This document shows, one piece after another, positions 1 through 6,438 of a stretch of DNA of 6,515 bases (positions are counted from its first letter, which is position 1; each line of letters starts with the position of its first letter). The notes below the pieces were generated by a model. It worked only from the letters and a program-made list of their open reading frames with translations. It had not been told where the DNA came from and did not search any database. The DNA lies in NCBI GenBank assembly GCA_003503535.1, contig DOCI01000027.1, forward strand, positions 10,848 through 17,362, read 5' to 3'. A program made the position numbers and the translations under genes. Source of the DNA: Planctomycetaceae bacterium (GTDB taxonomy: Bacteria; Planctomycetota; Planctomycetia; Planctomycetales; Planctomycetaceae).

Positions 1-1885
1 TTTTGCCGAGCGTAGATCCGTCCCAATTTTTCCATCGCTTCGGCAACGAATGGATGGTCTGCGTGATGCTGTTCGCCGATTAATTCAATCCGTCGATTCA
101 GTAACGCAATCGTGCGGGGATCGTGACCGATGTCTTCGGCCAGCTGCAAGGCGCGATCGACATAGAAGTCTTCCATCGCCGCCGGGAATTCCAGCGTTTG
201 CTGAATTTGACGAGCAGCGGCTGCGGCAAAATAAGAAGCCAGTCGATCTTTACCCAGACCTTCGTAAGCTTGAGATAACAAATCGTAGCATTCGAGTAAT
301 GTTAAGGAAGGAACAGAAACGTATTCCCGAGTAATGTTCAGCGCATTGCGAATGAGCTTGCGCGTCATTTTAAAATGTTTCTGGGCACAAACAACTTTCG
401 CCTGTCGGGTCATCGCATAGGCAACTGGTAACGATCCTTCAGAAAACGTCTGGATGTATAACTCCAACGCCCCATTAGCGGATTGAACGCCCCGTTGCCC
501 ACGGTGAGTTTGTTGAAAATGGTCCGCCAGAGTGAAAATGGTATTTGCAACCAGCGGATGGTTGCGGACGAGTCGCTTATGCAGAATCTGCATTGCAGCC
601 TGCAGGTGGACTTCTCGATTATTATCCAGGGGAGATAAATCGATCGTTGCTGGCGTGCGACCGAGCAGATATCGAAACCGTCCATCGTAAATACTGCCTG
701 TCAGCTCGAATTCTGCAAGCATATCGGGGAGACGCTTCAATTCGCTGTTGATGACATTATCTTTCCCCAGCAGAATCGCAATTTCAAGTCGATGTAAATG
801 GAGCTCAACTTTTAAGCGGCCGGGGATGGTTGTATTCCCATTCAGGTCGCGAGCCAGATGATTAATTTGAGCATCTGCAGAGTGATATTGCCCTTGATCC
901 ATGAGGAGACGGCACTGAAAAACTTTTCCTCTCAGATACTCAACCGAGCCTTGTGATTCTTCTGCAAAGGAATTCAGGTAATCATCAATCTGCTCGGCTG
1001 CCTGGGTGTATTCAAGGCATTCAATCAAAATCTGAGACAGATTAAATTGTGATTGCCGAATCAGTTGATCGGTATTTGCAAAGCACATCCGACGCAGTTC
1101 CAAAGCTCGATGGTGATGATATCGGGCTTCGAGCATTCGGCATTGCAAACGACGTAATTCCGCCAGATTGTTGTGCAATGTCGAGATTGGCGCAGGATTG
1201 TTGTTTGGAGCCTTGGTGTCATAATCGTTGATTGCGCACTGCCAGACATGGGCAGCATCTTCAATTCGATTTTCCGCAAGCAGAGCAGAGCCCAGATTAT
1301 TCAATGCACGAATTCGCAACCCTTGAGAGGACGGAGTGTCCTCAATCAGGTTTCGTGTAAGCAGTCGGCTGATCGACTTGACGGCCGGCCATAAACGTGA
1401 ACGTCCCAGGTTTTCACTCAATAATATCAGTTGACGACAATATTCTTCACGAATGGGGGCTTTGCTGTGGTTTTGCAGCAGGGAATCGACTTCAGTTTTC
1501 AATGTCCCCATTGCCCAGTCGAGACTGACCTCCTGTTTGGTTTGGGTCGCGATCAGTATCAGATTGCTGATCGCTTCGAGCCGGGGCAGAACTTTCTCGA
1601 CATCGGATTTTGAAGACTGGACGAGAAAACTCTGGCAAGTTTCGCGGGCCTGGTCGAACTTACGTTTCTCAAGCAGCAGCTGGACCTGTCGAGACAATGG
1701 CCCCTGCTGAAGTTTGTTCAAATTCGATTGGTTAGCATCCAATGGATTACGATCAGTTAGAAAAGTGAGAATGTCAGATTTTGATTTCGAGCCAATTGAA
1801 TCAGGTCAGCCCAATCCAATTGAAACTGTGAACCGTGTTCGACAAGCGTGGCCCCACTTGTGAATCCCGTACTCGGGCGAGTCAT
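1..1885 (-). CDS. TPR-repeat protein, 3'-truncated by window edge, probable frameshift near its 5' end
   Basis: A minus-strand frame stays open from the TGA at 1808-1806 to the window edge (601 codons, no stop). It encodes a helical-repeat protein. Clear TPR-like units are seen: LNNLGSALLAENRIEDAAHV (about 1330-1215), LHNNLAELRRLQCRMLEARY followed by HHHRALELRRM (about 1190-1088), FNLSQILIECLEYTQAAEQI (about 1062-980), YDLLSQAYEGLGKDRLASYF (about 290-205) and a final unit ending MEKLGRIYARQ at the edge. The NNLAELRRLQ...ALELRR pattern resembles kinesin-light-chain-type TPRs, which bind protein partners; no catalytic motif is visible. The long frame lacks an ATG before 1511. A Shine-Dalgarno-preceded ATG at 1885 opens another frame (MTRPSTGFTSG...) ending in TAA at 1759-1757, and a -1 shift in the 1805-1757 overlap would join the two. 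TTG codons such as the one at 1742 are alternative starts, but I see no RBS before that one. The coding region is secure; the exact start and intactness are not. Confidence 0.85.
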
Positions 1886-1892
1886 AACATAA

Positions 1893-1897
1893 CCTCT
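1893..1897 (-). promoter_or_regulatory. Shine-Dalgarno site for the ATG at 1885
   Basis: The minus strand reads AGAGG, then seven bases, then ATG at 1885-1883. This is ideal spacing and the best initiation signal near the start of the TPR gene. It decides in favour of translation beginning at 1885, even though that frame closes at 1757 and the TPR frame is one base out of register. A second ATG at 1890 overlaps it but yields only Met-Leu-stop. Confidence 0.55.
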
Positions 1898-1963
1898 TGT
1901 GGAGGTTCGTGTGCTCATATTGTGGACATTTTTGATACAGGACACAAGAAAATAATAGGAACC

Positions 1964-1979
1964 TGCTCATGCCTGAGCA
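1964..1979 (-). terminator. Hairpin downstream of the 954-aa gene, weak terminator candidate
   Basis: A perfect 6-bp stem, TGCTCA/TGAGCA, encloses a 4-base loop (GGCA on the minus strand). It lies about 50 bp past the stop of the 954-aa gene and before the TPR gene. On the minus strand it is followed by GGTTCCTATTATTTTCTT, a T-rich stretch that does not start right at the stem. It could attenuate or end transcription between the two genes. The short stem and displaced U-tract make it a weak intrinsic terminator. Confidence 0.25.
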
Positions 1980-2029
1980 AATTCGTCAGGACATCTTTGT
2001 TATTTGCCTAAGATTACATAACAGGATTA

Positions 2030-4894
2030 TCAGACATCAATTGCCCAGTCGTCCGGTTCTTCTCCAGATTTTTTCTCCGGTTCTTCTGGAAGCTCTGGTT
2101 TGTACATATCCGAATCCTCGAACAGTAGTGTATCTTCCTGCTCCGATTCCTCGGCATCTGCAGCGGGCAAATTCTTTTGCAGCCGGGTCATTTTGTCTTT
2201 CATCTTTCGCAACTCGTTCTCCCGGCGGCTTTCCATTAACTGCCAGAGTTGATTCAGTTCATTTCTCAAATGATCGAGTTGATATTCTGAAGGGATCCGT
2301 TCCTCGACAGATTCGATTTGTTTAATCAAACGAGCCGATTCCATCACATTGATGACATCGAGTTGTCGAGATTCGAGGATTTTTCCTTTCACCTGGCTGG
2401 CCAGTGCAATGAGCGATTCTGCATTGTCGTGCCGACGTTCTTCAAGTTGCGACGTCATCCATTGCCGCTGTCGGGCAGTCCAGGCATCGATTTTCAGTAG
2501 CGAGCGAGCCGCTCGATACGAGCCTATCTTTAACTGCTGCTCGAAAGCATCTTCCCAGGAAATGCGCCCCTGTTTGAGGGTGAGCAGTATCTGGTGTTCG
2601 AGCGTGGAGGATGAGACTTTGCATTGCCAGTCGTCTTCCAATGTTATGCCAGGAATTTTTAATAACACCGCATTCAACAGGCAAAGTGGGTCCTGTTCGG
2701 CAATCCGCGGCTCTTCCATCGGATGAAATAACTGGCTGATTCGATCCATACTGCGTCGGCAAGCCGTTAATGCTGAACGATGAGCATGCATGCCATAAGT
2801 TTTCTCAAGTTTTTTCATTTCCAGAAATACGGATTGCTGTCGACGATCGATTTCATCGCGTAATTCATTCACTTCCTGAGGAACGAGTACACTTTCCATC
2901 CCCGGGTAGGAACCAGCCAATACCAGCCAGTGTGATGCAAATTCGATCGCTTCCTGGACATGATTATAGAGCTCACGTCCTTCAATCACGATCGTTTCAT
3001 GATCGGAAAGGATGGCGTGCGTCTGCCCGTCCACTAAGAGAACACTGTGTGAAAGTCGACGTATTTCCGACTCGACGGTTGAGCTCTGATTGAGCTTGTT
3101 ATCGAGTATCGACTGCAGCATCCTTGAAATATGTGCCTGCAGGGCTTGTCGCGTTCGCCATTCTTCAATGACTTCCGGTTTACGGGAAGCGGTCGGAGAT
3201 TGTACACACCAGTAAGCATGCGAAAACAAAGGCGTAGCGACTTGATAAGGAAGTATTTCGTTGAATGCTTTAGGTCTCCAGGCAACCACTCGCGCACGAA
3301 CGGATCGGGCATCCGCTTCAATCGATGCCGCTCCGGGACGATAGAAATACTGATCGAGCTTCAACCCTGTCGACTGCGACACAAACGAGGCGACCCGACT
3401 GCAATAATTGTAGAGTTGAGATTGTGACGTTTCGATCGAATAACTTCGTAACAAATCGGAAGCAGCTGGAGCCGCAGTTGTGACGGCTCCGCGAATTAAC
3501 GCTGCCCGCAATAAGAATGCGTCTGCCGACTCGGGATCCGAGGCAATTGCCTGAGCCTCTTTACGATACTGCTCGGCAATCATTTTGAATTCTCTGGCAA
3601 CGCGACCCGAGGACAGTCGGACGGAATCGCCCATTACCAATAAAGCAATCAACCAGGGGGGCGGCGCAGGGATTGTCAAATCCTTATCCACATTGGCGTA
3701 CAGGCATTTGGAGACCTGATAAGCCCAGGCATATTCTCCGAGTGAGATCAATTCCCAGATGAGTCGTCCGAGATAGGAGGCCCGATCAAACCGGTTCTGC
3801 GCATTGGCTGCTCGGTCTGCGGACTCTGAAATCTGGGAATAATCGATTTCAATCTGTTCCTGGGAAAGAAAAACAGGAATTTCTTCGGTCTCCGCTTCCC
3901 CCGTTTCCCCCGAATTAAACGATGCCTGCATTTCCTGCTGAATGGCTGTCGAACGCGATCCCCGAATCGTCTCGGAAGTCGTTTTCAAGGATTCCTCAGA
4001 GAAAATATCATCGGAATCATCAAAAACGGAATCACTTGTGAGTTCATGTTCTTGGGCGGCTTGTGTACGTTCGATTTCTTCCTGTTGTTCGATACGGTCG
4101 TGCAGTTCGGTCGAGGTGAGAATCTGCTTTTCATCACGATTTTCTTCGATATCGTCGAAGATGAAATCATCTCCAAGATCACCATCTCCAAGATCATCAT
4201 CTGTGAGAGGAATCAACTCGGGAGGAGAAACCGTCTGCGATATCTCTTCGTCCTCTGGACTCTCAGCGGGAATTTGTTCTGTCTGTTCTTTGAAATCAGA
4301 TATCGGGGCAGGTTCTGATTTTTCAAAATCGAACAGGGATGTGTATTTGAGATCTCTGAGAGGCGTTGAAGGTTCCCAGGAGACTGGAGCTGCAGCCTGG
4401 ATTTTCCTGGCAGACTCGACATATTCAGTCACTTCGGATTGCAGTGGGTGTAGCTTACCAGCCAGTTCGATGATTTCGGAACTTAAAGGCAGAGATGCCT
4501 CGTTCACGAGTATTTCGAGCTGGTCAACCTGGGTTGATATCTGTTCAAAGTCCCCTTCGCGAGACGGTGCGGAATCCAAATGCTGTTTTAACTGAGCAAC
4601 TTCCGTACGGGCAGACATCAATTGGGTCGGTATGATGAGGAAGTTTTTCAATTGCGACCAGGAAGTCGATTTCATCTCTTCGGGGGGAATCAGCCCCACT
4701 TCCTGAAATAAGTCTTCAAGGGAAGATCGGAGTTGTTGTTCAAGGTCCAGAAACTCTGCGAGACTGCTGGAGAGCGAATCTTCGATGTGAAGCTGATCCT
4801 GCTGAATGGAAGCAGAAGCCGTCAACAGCTGTTGAGACAACTGTTGTGCAGACGCATCGAGGCGTGCATACAGGATTTCCGGCCCGCTGATCAT
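2030..4894 (-). CDS. Large helical hypothetical protein (954 aa) with N-terminal coiled coil, acidic linker and acidic tail
   Basis: I do not recognise the family. Visible architecture: residues 1-170 are helical, Gln/Glu/Leu/Ser-rich and coiled-coil-like; about 190-350 is a Pro/Ser/Glu/Asp-rich, probably disordered linker with an internal DLGDG-DLGDD duplication at 234-243; 355-830 is a mostly helical core with TPR/HEAT-like flavour (for example RLIWELISLGEYAWAYQVSK, 377-396); 840-908 is a charged coiled coil; 910-954 is a strongly acidic tail ending DDWAIDV. There is no signal peptide and no membrane helix (WLIALLVMG at 414-422 is too short), so it is likely cytoplasmic. No Walker, nuclease or protease motif was seen. 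The start is fixed by GGAAGG (4907-4902) seven bases before the ATG. It follows the 80-aa gene after 131 bp and precedes the TPR gene. A scaffold or assembly role is inference only. Confidence 0.93.
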   Translation of the reverse strand: MISGPEILYARLDASAQQLSQQLLTASASIQQDQLHIEDSLSSSLAEFLDLEQQLRSSLEDLFQEVGLIPPEEMKSTSWSQLKNFLIIPTQLMSARTEVAQLKQHLDSAPSREGDFEQISTQVDQLEILVNEASLPLSSEIIELAGKLHPLQSEVTEYVESARKIQAAAPVSWEPSTPLRDLKYTSLFDFEKSEPAPISDFKEQTEQIPAESPEDEEISQTVSPPELIPLTDDDLGDGDLGDDFIFDDIEENRDEKQILTSTELHDRIEQQEEIERTQAAQEHELTSDSVFDDSDDIFSEESLKTTSETIRGSRSTAIQQEMQASFNSGETGEAETEEIPVFLSQEQIEIDYSQISESADRAANAQNRFDRASYLGRLIWELISLGEYAWAYQVSKCLYANVDKDLTIPAPPPWLIALLVMGDSVRLSSGRVAREFKMIAEQYRKEAQAIASDPESADAFLLRAALIRGAVTTAAPAASDLLRSYSIETSQSQLYNYCSRVASFVSQSTGLKLDQYFYRPGAASIEADARSVRARVVAWRPKAFNEILPYQVATPLFSHAYWCVQSPTASRKPEVIEEWRTRQALQAHISRMLQSILDNKLNQSSTVESEIRRLSHSVLLVDGQTHAILSDHETIVIEGRELYNHVQEAIEFASHWLVLAGSYPGMESVLVPQEVNELRDEIDRRQQSVFLEMKKLEKTYGMHAHRSALTACRRSMDRISQLFHPMEEPRIAEQDPLCLLNAVLLKIPGITLEDDWQCKVSSSTLEHQILLTLKQGRISWEDAFEQQLKIGSYRAARSLLKIDAWTARQRQWMTSQLEERRHDNAESLIALASQVKGKILESRQLDVINVMESARLIKQIESVEERIPSEYQLDHLRNELNQLWQLMESRRENELRKMKDKMTRLQKNLPAADAEESEQEDTLLFEDSDMYKPELPEEPEKKSGEEPDDWAIDV
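4169..4201 (-). repeat. 15-bp in-frame tandem duplication in the 954-aa gene
   Basis: On the plus strand atctccaagatcacc (4169-4183) is followed directly by atctccaagatcatc (4184-4198), with one mismatch. On the coding strand it encodes two copies of a Asp-Leu-Gly-Asp block within the acidic linker (TDDDLGDGDLGDDF). This is a simple recent-looking duplication in a probably disordered segment, where length change should be tolerated. Confidence 0.85.
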
Positions 4895-4941
4895 AACTAT
4901 GCCTTCCGCCTGCCTGTTTGGTGTAAATGGCTGAGCGGTTC

Positions 4942-4947
4942 GTTATA
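4942..4947 (-). promoter_or_regulatory. Possible -10 element before the 954-aa gene
   Basis: The minus strand reads TATAAC (5 of 6 to TATAAT) within an AT-rich stretch about 50 bp upstream of the ATG at 4894. The hexamer 17 bases upstream (TAGTAA) is a poor -35. It may give the 954-aa gene its own transcription, but the match is weak. Confidence 0.2.
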
Positions 4948-4972
4948 TTCTGCTAAAATTTCAGTTACTATT

Positions 4973-4993
4973 GAGTTGTGTTGTTCGCAACTC
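4973..4993 (-). other. Hairpin between the 80-aa and 954-aa genes
   Basis: A perfect 6-bp inverted repeat, GAGTTG/CAACTC, has a 9-base loop. It sits 33 bp after the stop of the 80-aa gene. No T-run follows closely on the minus strand (AATAGTAACTGAAATTTTAGC), so it does not look like an intrinsic terminator. It could be an mRNA-stability or processing hairpin between cistrons. Confidence 0.35.
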
Positions 4994-5025
4994 TCCTACA
5001 TACCTCGCACACGGTTCTCATCTTT

Positions 5026-5268
5026 TTATTCCGTATGCATATTGTGGATACTATCGCCTTCCACCAGATCGTGCGCGATTTCCTCCCCGGGCTCCGGTGG
5101 CTTTTTCTTGGTGGGTGTCGCGGCTTCGTTAAATTCTGCACGTTCTTCCAGGGCAGAAATCAGACGATCGAAGACCGCAATCTGAACCTGCTCGGAGTTG
5201 AACGAATTCACAACCGTGGCCATGCCGGGCAAATAGGACAACAATGTTTTATAACGTGCACTACTCAT
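5026..5268 (-). CDS. Small hypothetical protein (80 aa)
   Basis: The product is not recognised. Residues 1-45 are predicted mainly helical (YKTLLSYLPG, then NSEQVQIAVFDRLISALEER, an amphipathic helix). Residues 46-80 look extended, with a basic-proline-acidic cluster TKKKPPEPGEE at 53-63 and a polar end. There are no Cys residues, signal peptide or membrane segment. The start at 5268 is supported by AAGGAG (5285-5280) 11 bases upstream; Met16 is an alternative start but would remove the first helix. It lies 93 bp after the 194-aa gene and 131 bp before the 954-aa gene on the same strand. A small adaptor or structural partner of the neighbouring helical proteins is plausible but is inference from context. 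The SD, position in the gene run and protein-like composition argue that it is a real gene. Confidence 0.82.
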   Translation of the reverse strand: MSSARYKTLLSYLPGMATVVNSFNSEQVQIAVFDRLISALEERAEFNEAATPTKKKPPEPGEEIAHDLVEGDSIHNMHTE

Positions 5269-5279
5269 TATGAAGCTTT

Positions 5280-5291
5280 CTCCTTAGGAGG
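5280..5291 (-). promoter_or_regulatory. Shine-Dalgarno of the 80-aa gene within a palindrome
   Basis: The minus strand reads CCTCCTAAGGAG. The AAGGAG half is the likely ribosome binding site, 11 bases before the ATG at 5268, and the CTCCT half is complementary to it. The two are too close (one base apart) to fold fully on themselves. However, another CTCCT lies upstream at 5333-5329, inside the tandem repeat, and could pair with AGGAG in the mRNA. The site is clear; any control by masking is inference. Confidence 0.5.
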
Positions 5292-5302
5292 ATTGATGAT
5301 TT

Positions 5303-5342
5303 CGGAATGAGACGCAGTCGACGGAATGAGGAGTTGAGTCGA
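5303..5342. repeat. Imperfect two-copy tandem repeat in the 194-aa/80-aa spacer
   Basis: Two head-to-tail units share the plan CGGAATGAG-spacer-AGTCGA. Unit 1 (5303-5321) has spacer ACGC and is 19 bp; unit 2 (5322-5342) has spacer GAGTTG and is 21 bp. Both flanks are identical between units. The repeat is 35 bp upstream of the 80-aa start codon and just after the 194-aa stop codon. Two spaced copies could be protein binding sites or a simple duplication. Confidence 0.75.
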
Positions 5343-5361
5343 CCTGAGATCACAATCACGA

Positions 5362-5946
5362 TTATCTGGCTCGTCCACGTAATACGGCCAGGGTCACATT
5401 GCGACCAAACGTTTCCGAAATCAATCGTTGATTTTCCATCCAGCGATCATCCGAAAGTTCTTCCGGACGATTGACCATTTCATAAACTGCCCGATAAGGG
5501 GAATCCGACATCGTCACCAGATCGACGGCTCGTTTGCGATCCTCGGCCTGACCGTTCGTCAGCGTTTCAATGACACTGGTCACCTTCTGAGCCATTTCCT
5601 CAAAGGCTCCCCGGTCATTTTCATCGAACGATTTGACCAGTTGGAGCCGCTTTAATTTATCGATCGCCTGCTGACGCATTTCGATTTGTCGACAGGCCTC
5701 TGCAAGTGAGGTTAGATCATTGGAGTTCTGCTCGCTGCTGGCCAGCAGGGGATGCTCGCGCAATTTGTCTGAAAGTGATTTCATCAATTGCTGAACGTTT
5801 CCAATTTCATCAGCAACATATTGCAGTTCAACCGACTCCCCCTTCTGAAGCGATTCGGCTGCTTTGGCCATTGTCCCCGCAAGATCCTGCATCCGCATTT
5901 TGAGCGTTTCCGCAGACTGAGGCGTCAATTCCTGGCTGGTATTCAT
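5362..5946 (-). CDS. Helical/coiled-coil hypothetical protein (194 aa)
   Basis: I do not recognise the family. The protein is almost wholly helical. Residues 10-65 form an Ala/Gln/Leu/Met-rich helical segment with coiled-coil character (AETLKMRMQDLAGTMAKAAE, then ELQYVADEIGNVQQLMKSLS). Residues 77-105 form a second charged helix (LAEACRQIEMRQQAIDKLKR), 110-150 a third, and 150-194 a tail with SPYRAVYEMVNRPEELSDDR and basic ending LRGRAR. There is no signal peptide, membrane segment or catalytic motif. The start is supported by AGGAT (5960-5956) about ten bases before the ATG at 5946. It is the first gene of the minus-strand run, followed by the 80-aa gene after 93 bp. Helix-mediated assembly with the coiled-coil 954-aa neighbour is a reasonable guess, not shown by sequence. 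Confidence 0.88.
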   Translation of the reverse strand: MNTSQELTPQSAETLKMRMQDLAGTMAKAAESLQKGESVELQYVADEIGNVQQLMKSLSDKLREHPLLASSEQNSNDLTSLAEACRQIEMRQQAIDKLKRLQLVKSFDENDRGAFEEMAQKVTSVIETLTNGQAEDRKRAVDLVTMSDSPYRAVYEMVNRPEELSDDRWMENQRLISETFGRNVTLAVLRGRAR

Positions 5947-6067
5947 GTGATGTCAATCCTGGGGCATGGCTAGAAAGTGATTCGTTAGATTCCACATAAC
6001 GGGCCACGCAGAGTCTATGAAATGCATGAGTTATTGATTAGCGAAAGTTCACGTCTTATTCCAATCG

Positions 6068-6100
6068 ATTCTACACGAGGTTTCAACGCCTTTATGTCAA
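6068..6100 (-). promoter_or_regulatory. Weak promoter candidate for the 194-aa gene and its downstream genes
   Basis: The minus strand has a perfect TTGACA (6100-6095) and a TAGAAT (6073-6068, 5 of 6 to TATAAT). The spacer is 21 bp, longer than the usual 16-18, which lowers confidence. It lies about 125-155 bp upstream of the ATG at 5946, leaving a leader of about 115 bases. No better sigma-70-like pair was found by eye nearer the gene. Confidence 0.25.
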
Positions 6101-6305
6101 ATCAATCAAGTTCGGACGATTTTAGTTCGTCACTTTCCTGTCTGTCTTCCAAGACCTGAAAGAGCAATTTAGGATATCCAGGTGGTTCGACCGATTGGAA
6201 ATCTTTTCACAACCACTCCAGCGAATGTGTGCAAAGTTCAGTGATTGTGACGGTTATGTCAAATAAAAGTGTTTCGTCGGACACAGGGGCAACAGAGAGA
6301 TTTTT

Positions 6306-6335
6306 CTCGTTCCCAGAGAGGACCCTGGGAACAAG
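6306..6335. repeat. REP-like palindrome (GTTCCCAG...CTGGGAAC)
   Basis: GTTCCCAG (6309-6316) and CTGGGAAC (6325-6332) form a perfect 8-bp inverted repeat around an 8-base loop (AGAGGACC). After one mismatch, the flanks CT/AG extend it by two pairs. From memory, palindromes built on GTTCCCAGG...CCTGGGAAC are common dispersed intergenic repeats in planctomycetes and some cyanobacteria, so this looks like a slightly decayed member. The T-run lies before the stem on the plus strand and becomes an A-run after it on the minus strand, so it is not an intrinsic terminator in either direction. Confidence 0.5.
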
Positions 6336-6359
6336 TCAAACATGGAGAGCGGTGAAAGT

Positions 6360-6373
6360 TGCGTCTAGACGCA
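6360..6373. promoter_or_regulatory. 14-bp perfect palindrome, operator-like
   Basis: TGCGTCTAGACGCA is a perfect uninterrupted palindrome. With no loop it suits a dimeric DNA-binding protein better than an RNA hairpin. It is flanked by AGT(T) on the left and AACT four bases to the right, giving extra imperfect symmetry (6357-6380). No regulator gene is in the window, so its partner is unknown. Confidence 0.4.
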
Positions 6374-6421
6374 CTCAACTATCGCAAAATGTCGTGTATG
6401 TTCAACATTCAACATCGGGGA

Positions 6422-6438
6422 GCAGTCAAACTGACTGC
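6422..6438. other. 7-bp hairpin with 3-base loop
   Basis: GCAGTCA (6422-6428) and TGACTGC (6432-6438) pair perfectly around the loop AAC. No T-run follows on either strand, so a simple rho-independent terminator is unlikely. It may be the 3' end hairpin of an adjacent transcript or an operator. Confidence 0.4.

Noticed and set aside
414..690. Various 60-90-codon frames on both strands over 50-1710
   Set aside because: They overlap the long TPR reading frame, whose repeat pattern and lack of stops over 601 codons mark it as the real coding frame.
1886..1945. In-frame upstream start (GTG at 1945) extending the 42-codon frame at the TPR gene's 5' end
   Set aside because: GTG start with no SD; the ATG at 1885 has a well-spaced AGAGG and is preferred.
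1919..1947. Promoter-like pair TTGTGT/CACAAT with 17-bp spacer before the TPR gene
   Set aside because: Spacing is right but only 3 of 6 and 4 of 6 matches, no better than chance in AT-rich spacer DNA.
3942..4595. 217-codon open frame on the plus strand, very Ser/Arg-rich
   Set aside because: It lies wholly antisense to the acidic, Glu/Asp-rich part of the 954-aa gene; its Ser-rich content is the shadow of GAA/GAT/GAG codons. No ribosome site was noted.
1916..5048. 11-bp word CATATTGTGGA at both 1916-1926 and 5038-5048
   Set aside because: Several 11-base repeats are expected by chance in a window of this size, and one copy overlaps the coding end of the 80-aa gene.
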